NCBI RefSeq assembly: GCF_000379945.1
Contig: NZ_KB904127.1
Span: 1 to 63,443, forward strand
DNA from: Porphyromonas macacae DSM 20710 = JCM 13914
GTDB taxonomy: Bacteria; Bacteroidota; Bacteroidia; Bacteroidales; Porphyromonadaceae
Reading direction: 5' to 3'
DNA length: 63,443 nucleotides
In this document: positions 52,887 to 61,979 of the stretch, piece by piece
Numbering within the stretch: the stretch's first letter is position 1
How the letters are laid out: each line of letters opens with the position of its first letter
Notes under the pieces: model-generated
Seen by the model: only the letters and a program-made list of their open reading frames with translations
What the model was told of the DNA's origin: nothing
Databases searched by the model: none
Made by a program: the position numbers and the translations under genes

Positions 52887-53603
52887 TTAGCTTTGGCGGT
52901 TGAGTACTTTGTTTTGTCCTACTACGGCATGAAACTCTTTAAGATAGTGCGGTTGCCAATAGGCAATATCTTCGGTGTTTCCTTCTTCCAGTTTTTTCAA
53001 AACGATGGGAGCCATATAAGCAGCATCCGGCTCAATCGGTTTGCTTGAAAACAAAGCGTTAGAGGAAAGAGAAGAAAGCAACGGACGGCACTTTTCCATA
53101 CCATTGCCGCAGAAGAGAATCTTATGTTCTGCCATTTCATCCGCAAAAGCCTGTTCATCGACGATAAACGGTCTGTCTCCGGTTATCCTTCCGGCTGCGC
53201 GATCAAAAAGAGCCATGTACACTTCCATCCTGCGGGCATCGATCATAGGGCATATCCGGTCTGCTGCCAGCGTATCCGCTTCCTTTTTCGCCATGAAAGC
53301 TATAAGTTCGAGCGTACTGACGGAAACCAGCGGAATACCATAACCGAAACATAAGCCTTTGGCATAAGAGGAACCTATGCGTAATCCCGTATATGAACCC
53401 GGACCGGCACTTACACCTACGGCTGTGGGTTGTACGCCGGCCTCTTTAATTACACGGTCTCCCATAGGGCCGATGAGGGAAGCGTGTCCGGCCTCCGCAT
53501 TTTCCACATATTCATGTGCCAAAAGCGACCCGTCGGCAGATGCCATTGCCACGGAGCAGGCTTTGGTGGCTGTTTCTATTAACAGTAAATATTGATTATG
53601 CAT
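52887..53603 (-). CDS. tsaB: tRNA threonylcarbamoyladenosine biosynthesis protein TsaB
   Basis: The 238-residue protein has the ASKHA-fold N-terminus (L-L-I-E-T-A-T-K-A-C-S-V-A), H-A-S-L-I and the family signature G-P-G-S-Y-T-G-L-R-I-G near residue 68. TsaB partners TsaD to make the t6A modification of tRNAs that read ANN codons; it lacks the metal-binding His of TsaD. It is the last gene of a long minus-strand run (from 60959), 33 bases after a permease gene with which it has no obvious link. Confidence 0.94.
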   Translation of the reverse strand: MHNQYLLLIETATKACSVAMASADGSLLAHEYVENAEAGHASLIGPMGDRVIKEAGVQPTAVGVSAGPGSYTGLRIGSSYAKGLCFGYGIPLVSVSTLELIAFMAKKEADTLAADRICPMIDARRMEVYMALFDRAAGRITGDRPFIVDEQAFADEMAEHKILFCGNGMEKCRPLLSSLSSNALFSSKPIEPDAAYMAPIVLKKLEEGNTEDIAYWQPHYLKEFHAVVGQNKVLNRQS

Positions 53604-53636
53604 GGCTTTTGTTGCCTTGTATTTTTATAATCGAGG

Positions 53637-54836
53637 TTATGAAGAACGGTTACTCTTTACATATTGCCGGCGATAACCGAAGGCTGCAATGATGAAATAG
53701 AAAGCCGTCTGTATCCAAAGCGTTTTGTATTGCACCTCCACTTCGGTCAGCGTAGCGCCCATTCCGTTCAGAGCCGAGAATCCCTGCCCGCCGGGTGTAC
53801 TGGGAATAAGATAACCGAAGGCTTTCCAGAAAGGCGGTATGGCATACAGAGGCCAGGATAAGCCGACCAGGAAAATGAAAATTACGGATGTGAAAACGAT
53901 ATAAATCATCGTGTCTTCCCGGCGATAGACAAACAAAGAAAGCGTCAGGGCAAAGAACGTACTGGCCAGAAGGAATGGAACGAAGAAAAGGATCAGATCT
54001 ATCGATGCCGCCAACCGGGGCAATGATAAGAAATAAGGCATCAGCACTAAAATCCAGATACAGTTAAATACATATACGAATATGTAAGCAAGGCTCTTCC
54101 CCAGCATAACTCGCAGCGGACCGCCGTAGTGCGCCATCATCGGCGGAATGATATAGTGCTTCTCATTTCGCTCGCGTGCCGTACCGGCCAACATACATAC
54201 GCCCAAAGACATGGTTTGCTGCAAAATAAGCACTAAAATAGCCGGCATAAGGAAGCTTTCAAAACCGGTTTGAGGATTATAATAAGCCACGTACTCGCTT
54301 TCTACGGGGCGAACTTTTATAGCCGTAGCTAAATCCGAAGGTCCGTAATCTTCTGCAGCAGTCAACTCTCTTCCCATGGTCAGCGATACGTCGTTCAGTG
54401 CCACCATGAAACCTTTGTAATAGAGCACACTGGAAAGATCGCTGAATAGAGTGACGTTTGTTTGCCTGCGCAGGGTGAGATCTTTCGAGAAATCTTTGGA
54501 AATCAACACTACGCCATAAGCCTCTTTGCGTCGCAGCATTTCGTTTGCTTCTTCCAGTGTCGGTAATATTTTAACCACTTCGACATCCGGTGTGGCATCT
54601 ATTCTGCGAATATATTCCCGTGACAGCCGGCTATTGTCTTCGTCCACGAAAACCAATTTGGCATCACGAACGACCTCATTATTGTAAAAAGCGGCATAGA
54701 GCAACGGATAAATCAGAGGAACCAGAAAGAAAAAAATCATCACTCCCTGGTCTGCAAAAATGGCTTTTAATTCCGTCAGCCAAATATAATGTATATCTGA
54801 AAGTTTCTCTTTGATAGAGTTTGCCATTCGTACCAT
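53637..54836 (-). CDS. ABC-2 type transporter permease (second of a pair)
   Basis: The 399-residue protein has a TM segment near 30-55, a large extracytoplasmic domain (about 60-180) and five TM segments in the C-terminal half (about 190-390), the layout of the ABC-2/YhgE-YbhR permease family. The L-P-T-L-E-E-A-N-E-M-L-R-R-K-E-A-Y-G-V-V-L-I segment is the typical extracytoplasmic motif. Its paralogue lies immediately upstream. No ATP-binding subunit is present nearby, which is often the case for such Bacteroidota pairs, so the ATPase is either encoded elsewhere or not used. Confidence 0.85.
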   Translation of the reverse strand: MVRMANSIKEKLSDIHYIWLTELKAIFADQGVMIFFFLVPLIYPLLYAAFYNNEVVRDAKLVFVDEDNSRLSREYIRRIDATPDVEVVKILPTLEEANEMLRRKEAYGVVLISKDFSKDLTLRRQTNVTLFSDLSSVLYYKGFMVALNDVSLTMGRELTAAEDYGPSDLATAIKVRPVESEYVAYYNPQTGFESFLMPAILVLILQQTMSLGVCMLAGTARERNEKHYIIPPMMAHYGGPLRVMLGKSLAYIFVYVFNCIWILVLMPYFLSLPRLAASIDLILFFVPFLLASTFFALTLSLFVYRREDTMIYIVFTSVIFIFLVGLSWPLYAIPPFWKAFGYLIPSTPGGQGFSALNGMGATLTEVEVQYKTLWIQTAFYFIIAAFGYRRQYVKSNRSS

Positions 54837-54845
54837 GTCCGATTT

Positions 54846-56051
54846 TTATGGAATGTATTTAACCAACAGCAGTTCTTCACGCAGATTGCGCAAATTAAAC
54901 AGCGGTATCAGCATGAGCAGTATCAAGGCACCATAAGACTTCAAACTGTATGAGAGAGGAATACCGTTAAGTGCCTGATCTGCATAAATGAGGAAGTAAT
55001 GGCGCAAAGGGAACAGATTGCTTAGGGCACGTACCGAACCGTGCATCGCAGTAACCGGGAATGAAAAGCCCGAAATGGAAAAAGCCAGCATGCCGAATAA
55101 ACTTGCCAAACTCAATCCCAAGCGCAATATGGGCAACAGCGAAATGAACAGAATACCCAACGACTCGGCTGCAAGTATAAGCAGCAACATGGCCAGTATC
55201 ATCGGTGCCCAGCCGGAGTTGAGCGGAAAGCCCACAATGCCGTATATAACACCCAGGCAGCATAAGCCGACAGCCATATAAATAGCGGTGTGCACGAGCA
55301 GTTTGCCCAAAAGAGCTACGTGAATGGATCCGCCGGCTTTGGTTAACCACTCTCGGGAGGTCCTCTTCTTGATTTCCACCCCGATGGCATATACCGTCAT
55401 CTGCAAAATGAGCAACTGAAGAACACCGGGAATAATAACGCTATTCAAATAAATAGAATAGTTAAGCCAAGTATTCCCTGTGATATGCGCTTTCACCGAT
55501 ATGGGTTGAACCTTACCCATGATTTCTTCTTTAAGCTCGCCTTTTGCCAATCCCACCTGTAACCCCACCGCACCGGAAGCCATTTCACTGATCACTTTCA
55601 TATCCCGGAACAGGAGGCTCCCGCCCATCATTACATTATTATTCGTGTAATAAGTAATCTTAGGCTGCTTCCCCGAAGTTGCCGATGCCGTAAAATTTCC
55701 GGGAATAAGCAAAATACCGTAAACCTCGCCCCGCTGCATCGCTTCTCTGGCTTTTGTGAAATCAGACACGTTCATAACAATGTCCGTCTGGTCAAAAGCG
55801 TCGAGATTGCGTATCAGACTGCGAGTGGTTTTGGTATTATCCAAGTCTACCACTGCCAAAGGCAACGAACTCGGCAGACCGTATTGCATGAGCGAAAGCA
55901 TGAAAAACAGGGTGACAAGCGGAGCGATGACCATACCCACCAAATAAATAGAGTGTGTGGTCACAAGACGCCATTCTCTGATGATTACGGCTTTTAAGCT
56001 GCACCAGAACTGGTCCGATGTCATCCGGCTAACATTTTCCCTGCGAGCCAT
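54846..56051 (-). CDS. ABC-2 type transporter permease (first of a pair)
   Basis: The 401-residue protein has the same layout as its downstream partner: a TM near 30-55, an extracytoplasmic domain with L-A-V-V-D-L-D-N-T-K-T-T-R and A-M-Q-R-G-E-V-Y-G-I-L-L-I-P, and about five TM segments from 215 on. The two proteins are paralogues and probably form a heterodimer. The gene directly abuts the membrane-fusion gene (the HlyD stop at 56052 is followed by this start at 56051), so the set is translationally coupled. Confidence 0.87.
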   Translation of the reverse strand: MARRENVSRMTSDQFWCSLKAVIIREWRLVTTHSIYLVGMVIAPLVTLFFMLSLMQYGLPSSLPLAVVDLDNTKTTRSLIRNLDAFDQTDIVMNVSDFTKAREAMQRGEVYGILLIPGNFTASATSGKQPKITYYTNNNVMMGGSLLFRDMKVISEMASGAVGLQVGLAKGELKEEIMGKVQPISVKAHITGNTWLNYSIYLNSVIIPGVLQLLILQMTVYAIGVEIKKRTSREWLTKAGGSIHVALLGKLLVHTAIYMAVGLCCLGVIYGIVGFPLNSGWAPMILAMLLLILAAESLGILFISLLPILRLGLSLASLFGMLAFSISGFSFPVTAMHGSVRALSNLFPLRHYFLIYADQALNGIPLSYSLKSYGALILLMLIPLFNLRNLREELLLVKYIP

Positions 56052-57122
56052 CTACTTTACTTTTGGGTCATCAAGAACAACAGACATACCGGCTATGAAA
56101 CCCGGTACGGGTTCTACCGGTTTTGCCGTTACCTGAAAAGTGCGCACGTCGATCTGTCCGGTCGGCTTCTTTGCCTTCCAGGCTGCATAAGCACCCATAT
56201 CTTTCATCTTTGTTACACGCAGCGAGATATTTTTGCCTCCCAATGCCGGCACATAAGCTTTGAGTTCGGTATCGCGGTGTACGTTGCTCAATTTATCTTC
56301 TCTGATCGAAAACAGAACGTGTATAGTGGTCGTATCGGCAATATTCATAACCGGTGCTCCGCTTCCTACGAGTTCGCCCCGATGAGGAAAAATATCCGTT
56401 ACCACACCATCCAGAGGAGAAACCAAAGCACTCTCTTCCATGTATGCACCGACTTCGCTCAATATTCCTTTAGTACGATCGACCAAAGCCTGAGTTGTAG
56501 CTTTTTCTTGAGAGAAAATTCCGGCTTTGGACAGCTCGTACTGACTTTTGGCAGCCCGTTCGGCAGCTTCCATGGAGTGGAATTTAGCTTCTACTTCATC
56601 GTGTTTCTGGGCCGAAATAACTCCCTGTTGATAGAGGTTTTTCACTCGCTCGTAGCTTTTGCGCGCAACATCAAGACCAACTTTGGCACTCTGCCACATC
56701 TCGAAAGCCGTATTTTGCAAATTTTTGCTCGTTCCTTCTCGAGCTTGTTTGTTCAAAGACTCGGCAGCCGACTTGGCAGCTTCGGCCTGCTCGAGCTTGG
56801 CCAGTACTTCCGGAGAATAAATGCGCACCAGCGTATCGCCCTTGCTTACTTTCTGTCCTTCCTCTACAAGGTATTCGGATATACGCCCCGGCACTTTTCC
56901 CGAGATACGCACCTCTTCGACCTCTGCTTGCCCGATAATGACTTCTTGATGTGGATTGAAGAATATGAAACCGGCTATTGCAATGAGAATAACCACAACC
57001 AAAACAACCAAAAAAGTGAAAACCATGGTCTTCTGGCGTTTACCGACTGTAATCGTTGTAGTGCCGTTATCGTTAGCACCTTTAGCAGATGATCTGATCT
57101 GCATGTCTTTGTTCTCGTCCAT
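56052..57122 (-). CDS. HlyD-family membrane fusion protein
   Basis: The protein of about 356 residues has a single N-terminal membrane anchor (T-M-V-F-T-F-L-V-V-L-V-V-V-I-L-I, about 33-55), a biotinyl-lipoyl-like domain split by a coiled coil (Q-A-E-A-A-K-S-A-A-E-S-L-N-K-Q-A-R-E-G and the region around 100-200), and a C-terminal beta-barrel-like domain. The start at 57122 was chosen over the ATG at 57164 because the latter overlaps the TolC gene by 34 bases. It would bridge the two permeases and the TolC channel. Confidence 0.88.
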   Translation of the reverse strand: MDENKDMQIRSSAKGANDNGTTTITVGKRQKTMVFTFLVVLVVVILIAIAGFIFFNPHQEVIIGQAEVEEVRISGKVPGRISEYLVEEGQKVSKGDTLVRIYSPEVLAKLEQAEAAKSAAESLNKQAREGTSKNLQNTAFEMWQSAKVGLDVARKSYERVKNLYQQGVISAQKHDEVEAKFHSMEAAERAAKSQYELSKAGIFSQEKATTQALVDRTKGILSEVGAYMEESALVSPLDGVVTDIFPHRGELVGSGAPVMNIADTTTIHVLFSIREDKLSNVHRDTELKAYVPALGGKNISLRVTKMKDMGAYAAWKAKKPTGQIDVRTFQVTAKPVEPVPGFIAGMSVVLDDPKVK

Positions 57123-57130
57123 ATCGTCTT

Positions 57131-58525
57131 TTATTCTTGTGGAATAACATGTTTTATTTTGCATTCGGAAAGTCTCAAAGCCACTACGGCATCGATCAGA
57201 TTATCGTGAGCCTGAGCCCAGGCTGTTTGAGCTCCTGTAAGATTTAAGAGAGGGATAACCCCTTCTTTGTAACCGATCTGTGCATAACGGAGATTTTCCT
57301 GCGCACGATTCAGGTTCAGTCTGGCAGCACTCATTTGTTTGTGTGCCTCCTGATTGTTCAATAAGGTTTGTTTGATTTGCAAACTGATTTTTTCATGCGC
57401 TTCGGCCAGCTCCTGCTGTTTCACCATTCGCTCGGCATGAGCCTGTTTGCGTTTTTCCACACCTGTAAAAATATCCGTGATGGGAACCTGCATTACCAGA
57501 GCGATACCCCAGGTGCCATCAAAGTTATTTCGAGGTGCAGAGAACAGATTCGGTTTGGAAGTCGTGTAGGTACCGACCAATGCCAGTTTGGGAAGCATGG
57601 CAGCCGTCTCCATCCGTTCTTTGTGCTTAAACAACGTGTCTGCCAGCCTGAGAGAACGAATCTCCGAACGTAACTCTACTTTTCTATTTAATTCCATCGA
57701 ATCCATCGGAGCCTGTACTTCCGTATCGATATTCATGATTTCCAAATCGACCTCGTCCGCTACCTGATAATCGGCATTCAATCCCATTCCGCATTGCTGA
57801 GCAAGCAACATACGCGACAGATAAAGCCCGTTTTGCACTTTGAGCAAATTCTGCTCGGCCTCACTGCGCTTCACACGTATGGTCAGACCGTCGGCTTTGG
57901 TGGCAACACCTTCTTTGATGGCAACGTCTACATCGTTAACAGCATCGTCCAGCAGTTTGATCAGCTGAATAAGCAGAGACTCTTTGCTCTTTAGCGTAAC
58001 AACCTGCCAGTAAGTCTCCTCTACCTGCTGTTCCACTTCGGTACGCTTGGTTTCCGCCATTGTTTTTGAAAGGCTTACCGCTTTGGCAGCCATGTGATGT
58101 CCGGCAACGATTTTCCCTCCCATAAATAATGGCTGTATCAATGTGGCATTACCCACCCAGATATTGTCCAGATCGATTGTGGTAAGAGAACGTATCATGG
58201 GAGGAACCAGAATATTGAAAGGCCCCAGCATATTATCCCAGTCTACCAGCTTTACCGGTTTGTCCATGTGAACGAAAGCTCCCTGTAAAGAAACTTTCGG
58301 AAAGAAGTTTATGTTAACCTCTCTCAATTTAGCCTCTGCCTGTTGCTGTTTATACGATTCGGCCTTAAGCAACTTGTTGTTTTCGACTGCCATAGCCCGG
58401 CAGCTGTCCAACGTCAGGATTTGTTGAGCTTGAGCCAAATTACCTCCAAACAGTAGCCATACAGCTAAAACGAAAACCCACATTCCGCCTGCTCTTATGT
58501 ATGACCTCACTTTCAGTCTTTGCAT
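57131..58525 (-). CDS. TolC-family outer-membrane efflux protein
   Basis: The protein of about 464 residues has a signal peptide ending A-Q-A-Q and the repeated TolC pattern, with long coiled-coil helices (for example Q-Q-A-E-A-K-L-R-E-V-N-I-N-F-F-P-K-V and the matching second half around 290-330) and the conserved Y-K-E-G-V-I-P-L-L-N-L near the end. The start at 58525 begins a typical signal peptide; an ATG at 58552 would add nine residues. It supplies the exit channel for the transporter encoded downstream. The substrate may be a drug, bile salt-like compound or lipid; nothing here decides it. Confidence 0.9.
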   Translation of the reverse strand: MQRLKVRSYIRAGGMWVFVLAVWLLFGGNLAQAQQILTLDSCRAMAVENNKLLKAESYKQQQAEAKLREVNINFFPKVSLQGAFVHMDKPVKLVDWDNMLGPFNILVPPMIRSLTTIDLDNIWVGNATLIQPLFMGGKIVAGHHMAAKAVSLSKTMAETKRTEVEQQVEETYWQVVTLKSKESLLIQLIKLLDDAVNDVDVAIKEGVATKADGLTIRVKRSEAEQNLLKVQNGLYLSRMLLAQQCGMGLNADYQVADEVDLEIMNIDTEVQAPMDSMELNRKVELRSEIRSLRLADTLFKHKERMETAAMLPKLALVGTYTTSKPNLFSAPRNNFDGTWGIALVMQVPITDIFTGVEKRKQAHAERMVKQQELAEAHEKISLQIKQTLLNNQEAHKQMSAARLNLNRAQENLRYAQIGYKEGVIPLLNLTGAQTAWAQAHDNLIDAVVALRLSECKIKHVIPQE

Positions 58526-58563
58526 CTCAAAATTGTTTTTAAGGTAAATCAACTATAATCGTT

Positions 58564-59478
58564 TTAGAGTGTAAACGTTTTTTCCCCGATCATATTGCCA
58601 TCTGCTACCAGATATAACCGGTATTGGCCGGATAGCAGCGCCTGATTGACAGGCCAATACATCGTAATCGTTATTTCATCACCTCCGTATTCCACCACCT
58701 TCCGGCAGCTATAAGGTACATTATTTCCTTCAAATGGCATCACATCCGAACTGTTGCGTACCAGCGGTTCGTCGTTCGGGTTCAGTATGCGGGCATAAAA
58801 AGTCTTTTCTCCTACCTCGGTCGTTATATTTTTAGCCACGGTAAAAGAGATCTCTATGGATTCCGCACGGTTTAAGTTATTTGTCTTTCGCCCTCTTTTA
58901 TCCAGCAATCTGACACCGATATTGGTCGCATTGAGTTTAGCGGCCAGCTCCACACGTCCCTGCAGCGCTTTTTTCTCCTGTTGAAGTTGGTTTGCTTTGG
59001 TGCTTATACGCTCGAAGTCTGCTTTCACTGCTTTGTTTTCTGTGCGAAGGCGCTCATTGGCCGTATTTAATGAATCTATCTGCACCACGTACGAGCGTAA
59101 AACCGTTTTCAACGTTTTAACTTCATTACGCAGTTCGTTTATGCGTTTTGCGTTACTCGACTTCACGGCAGACAATTCTTCCAAGAGCCTGTTTACTTTG
59201 GCTCTTTCGGAAATCAACTGATTGGCCAGAGAATCGTTGGAGAAGCTCATATTCAACTCCCCCCCGCTGCTCCTTACCAGTTTATTGTACTGCACGTCAT
59301 ATTCTTCATTCAAGCGGTCTAACTCCTCCTGCATCACTTCTTTCTCCAGTTTTGCAAAATTCATTTTATCCGCTTCCAGCTTCTTCTTCTCACTGCCCAT
59401 CCAAAAGAGAAGGATGCCGACAATAATCACCACAGCCGTGGCCGTAAGGGATATAATACGTATTTCTTTTTGTGTCAT
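58564..59478 (-). CDS. Membrane-anchored coiled-coil protein, function unknown
   Basis: The 304-residue product has a TM anchor (about residues 9-27), a long heptad-rich coiled coil (about 30-185) and a C-terminal globular beta domain with R-A-E-S-I-E-I-S-F-T-V-A and N-D-E-P-L-V-R-N-S-S-D-V (about 185-304). The start at 59478 gives a charged N-terminus before the anchor. I recognise this type of protein from Bacteroidota genomes but not a function. Placement upstream of the efflux genes could make it an accessory factor or merely a co-transcribed neighbour. Confidence 0.65.
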   Translation of the reverse strand: MTQKEIRIISLTATAVVIIVGILLFWMGSEKKKLEADKMNFAKLEKEVMQEELDRLNEEYDVQYNKLVRSSGGELNMSFSNDSLANQLISERAKVNRLLEELSAVKSSNAKRINELRNEVKTLKTVLRSYVVQIDSLNTANERLRTENKAVKADFERISTKANQLQQEKKALQGRVELAAKLNATNIGVRLLDKRGRKTNNLNRAESIEISFTVAKNITTEVGEKTFYARILNPNDEPLVRNSSDVMPFEGNNVPYSCRKVVEYGGDEITITMYWPVNQALLSGQYRLYLVADGNMIGEKTFTL

Positions 59479-59518
59479 AAGTTTTTTCTCATAAAACGTG
59501 CACAAGGCACACAGCAGT

Positions 59519-60190
59519 TTACCGGTTCGATTCTTTTTTCACCCACATGCCCCGGCTCCAATAAAAATCCACCGCAGGCATTGCCTTGATCAGATGTGCC
59601 AACTCAGTTTCCAAAGAGGCATCGCATCTCAGTTTTGCTATGGCACGCAATTCATTTCTGTTGGGATCTATTTTATAAATAACATGAAGAGGGGTCAGCA
59701 GTTGTTTCAACTTCGCTCCTTCCGGTGTATCCGGATTGACATTTTCCGGCATAAAATCGGTCATACTAAGCTCCGAAGCAATCAGGGATTGTTTGATAGG
59801 TTGCCATTCCGGCGTAAAAAAAGCAATGGTAGCATCCGGTATCGGCTGTTCTACGGTGGAGATTTGAGAAATTACCGGTGTTCCGTTAATCAGAGGCAAC
59901 AGCAAGAGCTCTAAAGTTCCCACTTTGCTCGTACGGAGACGCAAGTAAGTATCTGTCAGCATCTCCAATCTTACATTTCCCACTAAAGCTCCACGCACGG
60001 CAGATGGAGCATTGTCTTTTCCAAAAGCATCCAACAATGCCACTCTGTCTTCGCTGGTAAGCATCGGCACATGAGCTGCCGGCATCTGCAAGAAATAATA
60101 ACGGATGTCTTTCCCTTTCTCCTGAGCCTTCAGATTTGCCGGCAAAAGGAGGACGATCAAACTCAACAGTAAATATAAATATCTCTTCAT
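59519..60190 (-). CDS. DUF3256 family protein
   Basis: The protein of about 223 residues has a signal peptide (ending L-K-A-Q) followed by D-I-R-Y-Y-F-L-Q-M-P-A-A-H-V-P-M-L-T, the hallmark of DUF3256, and L-L-P-L-I-N-G-T-P-V-I-S. The family is restricted to Bacteroidota and of unknown function; the exported protein is predicted to be periplasmic. The ATG at 60190 was preferred over one six codons upstream because it begins the signal peptide cleanly. It lies 40 bases upstream of the coiled-coil gene. Confidence 0.85.
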   Translation of the reverse strand: MKRYLYLLLSLIVLLLPANLKAQEKGKDIRYYFLQMPAAHVPMLTSEDRVALLDAFGKDNAPSAVRGALVGNVRLEMLTDTYLRLRTSKVGTLELLLLPLINGTPVISQISTVEQPIPDATIAFFTPEWQPIKQSLIASELSMTDFMPENVNPDTPEGAKLKQLLTPLHVIYKIDPNRNELRAIAKLRCDASLETELAHLIKAMPAVDFYWSRGMWVKKESNR

Positions 60191-60218
60191 TTCGATTACA
60201 TTGCTCAAAAACTACAGT

Positions 60219-60959
60219 CTAACCGGCAAAAGCCTCGCGGATATGCGGCAGAGCTGCTAAAAGTTGGGACATATCGTCAAAAACCACTCCGGCTCCTTCT
60301 TCATAGAGCACGGCATCCGGCAGAGGACCTGTATTCACGGCTACAGTAAAGATGCCGGCCGACACCCCGGCTCTGACACCTTTCGGTGCATTCTCCACCA
60401 CCAGGGCTTCCTCCGGCGATGCTTTTGCATATTTCAGCGCCATTAAATACGGTTCAGGATGAGGTTTCCCTATCGAAACGTCATTGCCCGTTACCATATT
60501 TTCTTTATTGAAAATACCCGGATAAACCTTTCCTATTCGTTTCAGCAATCCCGGCTGCGATGAGCCGGTAACCAAAACTCTGAAAGTGTCGGAAAGTTCG
60601 GCGACCACACTCTCTGCATCAGGTATAGCCCGGCCACTGTCATATTCTCCGAAAAGGGCTGTTTTGCGCAGATAAATACGCTTCTCCTCCTCTTTTGTGG
60701 CATCCCTGTTCAAATGCCTGCGATATAATAAGTTTATGGTACAGGCTGCCGTTTGCCCTTCATAGAGATAAAAATCTTCAGGCTCTGTTTTCAGTCCCTC
60801 TTCCGCCACTGCCTGCACCCAACTTCGGGCATGAGCAGGCATGGAGTCGAAAAGCACACCATCCATATCGAAGAAAGAGGCTTTTAACTCTTTGGGGGTG
60901 TAGTGATGTTTTTGCCGATGCTTTTGTACGGCATCCGAAATAAATCTGGTATCCAACAT
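60219..60959 (-). CDS. HAD-superfamily hydrolase (beta-phosphoglucomutase/phosphatase-like)
   Basis: The 246-residue enzyme has the HAD motifs F-F-D-M-D-G-V-L-F-D-S (Asp nucleophile pair), V-T-G-S-S in motif II, the Lys in G-K-P-H-P-E-P-Y, and E-N-A-P-K-G-V-R-A-G in motif IV. The helical cap of the beta-phosphoglucomutase subfamily is present (about 45-115). A sugar phosphatase or mutase activity is likely, but the substrate is unknown. The first gene of the long minus-strand series; a TATATTTG -7 element lies at 61065-61072 on the minus strand, without a clear -33. Confidence 0.87.
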   Translation of the reverse strand: MLDTRFISDAVQKHRQKHHYTPKELKASFFDMDGVLFDSMPAHARSWVQAVAEEGLKTEPEDFYLYEGQTAACTINLLYRRHLNRDATKEEEKRIYLRKTALFGEYDSGRAIPDAESVVAELSDTFRVLVTGSSQPGLLKRIGKVYPGIFNKENMVTGNDVSIGKPHPEPYLMALKYAKASPEEALVVENAPKGVRAGVSAGIFTVAVNTGPLPDAVLYEEGAGVVFDDMSQLLAALPHIREAFAG

Positions 60960-61319
60960 AAAAACAATATAGAGAGCCTCATTCGATCGCGAACTCATGT
61001 TCCTCTCCGTTCAAAATCTTATTTCCTTTTTAAGTCCTTGAAAACAAGTCTTTAATAAAGCATACAAATATACAAAATAGCCCTCAATCTTCTATTTACG
61101 CATAATTCATTCCAAATTTCTCAGAAAAATATGCTCTATGTTTTGGCGGTTTTTATGTTTTGAAGAAAACTCTTTAATTCGGTTCGATCACGATACACCG
61201 TTTGCTTGGAAAGCTCAAAAAATCGGAAGGAATTTCTTTTTTACTTAAGAAACGACTAACAGAATTGCAGTTATCAAAAAGACAAATAGCTGTATACAAT
61301 CATGAGATTAAAACAGCTT
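60960..61319. other. Spacer upstream of the HAD gene
   Basis: This spacer has no gene I would defend. It holds the -7 element of the HAD operon (61065-61072, minus strand). On the plus strand 61249-61320 encodes K-K-R-L-T-E-L-Q-L-S-K-R-Q-I-A-V-Y, which resembles a helix-turn-helix of the transposase type, but there is no start, and the frame is short. It may be a fossil. Confidence 0.4.
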
Positions 61320-61351
61320 TTTCCGGAGGTTTTCTCCGAAACCTCCGGAAA
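61320..61351 (-). terminator. Terminator after the small-protein array
   Basis: TTTCCGGAGGTTT (61320-61332) pairs perfectly with AAACCTCCGGAAA (61339-61351) around a 6-nt loop, directly behind the stop of the 140-aa gene (61353). The T-tract on the minus strand is weak. Confidence 0.65.
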
Positions 61352-61352
61352 T

Positions 61353-61775
61353 CTACTTCTCTTTTTCCTTGATTTTTTTCAAGATAATGATATAGTTGTT
61401 GCCTAAAAAGATATCCAGAGCTTCTCCTGTTTTATCATAGATTGTGACTACCGCAGCATACTCTGCTTCCATCACTTCTTTCGTTTGATCGTAAGGGAAG
61501 TGAACCTTATACATAATATCACCCTTTCTCGCACCATAAGAGATGCTCTTAGGGTTGTCATTATCGTAAGGGTAAACGAACTCCGTGATAAAGGGTTCGC
61601 CATACTCTCGATAAAATGCCTTGAAACGATCCCTTTGGTAAACCTCTCGAGCTATCTCCAAGAGCTTCGCTTCACGCTCCGCCTTCGGAAGATCCGAAAG
61701 TTTCTGTGCTTTAAGGCTGCTGCCAATACCGCAGCAAATGATACCCAGTATCATCAATAACAATTTCTTTTTCAT
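61353..61775 (-). CDS. Small secreted protein, array copy Y1 (140 aa)
   Basis: I do not recognise this 140-residue protein. It has a signal peptide (MKKKLLLMILGIICCGIGSS, cleavage near L-K-A-Q) and a small alpha/beta domain with R-E-V-Y-Q-R-D-R-F-K-A-F-Y-R-E-Y-G-E-P-F-I-T and K-G-D-I-M-Y-K-V-H-F-P-Y. The end is a Lys-rich tail. It is nearly identical to copy Y2 (62850-63272), and a third C-terminus (Y3) lies at the window edge, so the gene belongs to a tandem array. A terminator follows directly. The role could be immunity, adhesion or envelope, none of which is shown. Confidence 0.75.
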   Translation of the reverse strand: MKKKLLLMILGIICCGIGSSLKAQKLSDLPKAEREAKLLEIAREVYQRDRFKAFYREYGEPFITEFVYPYDNDNPKSISYGARKGDIMYKVHFPYDQTKEVMEAEYAAVVTIYDKTGEALDIFLGNNYIIILKKIKEKEK

Positions 61776-61777
61776 AC

Positions 61778-61927
61778 TTATTTTTTCTTTTTGGGATATG
61801 CAATATAGTTTTTAGTCGGGGCATTCTTATCATGACCGCTTTTAATGATATATCCAAAATCTTCGGAGTCATACTCTCCGACATAGTCATGTGCTACCAT
61901 GGGTGCCCGGTAATCATCTGCATATTC
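61778..61927 (-). pseudogene. C-terminal remnant of an unknown gene upstream of Y1
   Basis: An open stretch of 49 codons from 61927 to the TAA at 61778-61780 lacks a proper start and follows an in-frame TAG. It encodes E-Y-A-D-D-Y-R-A-P-M and ends N-Y-I-A-Y-P-K-K-K-K. The stop is 2 bases from the Y1 ATG, so it would have been translationally coupled to Y1. A diverged match to its last codons is seen in front of copy Y2 (around 63274-63298). Thus each Y gene was probably once preceded by a further gene. Confidence 0.5.
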
Positions 61928-61979
61928 CTAAATCTGAATCAAAGATTCTTATTTTTGTCTACAGACAAAATACAAAACA

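Noticed and set aside
61170-61320. Possible transposase-type helix-turn-helix fragment on the plus strand
   Set aside because: The resemblance covers only about 17 residues, with no start and an interrupted frame upstream. I could not place it in a named family, so it is kept as a note in the spacer entry only.
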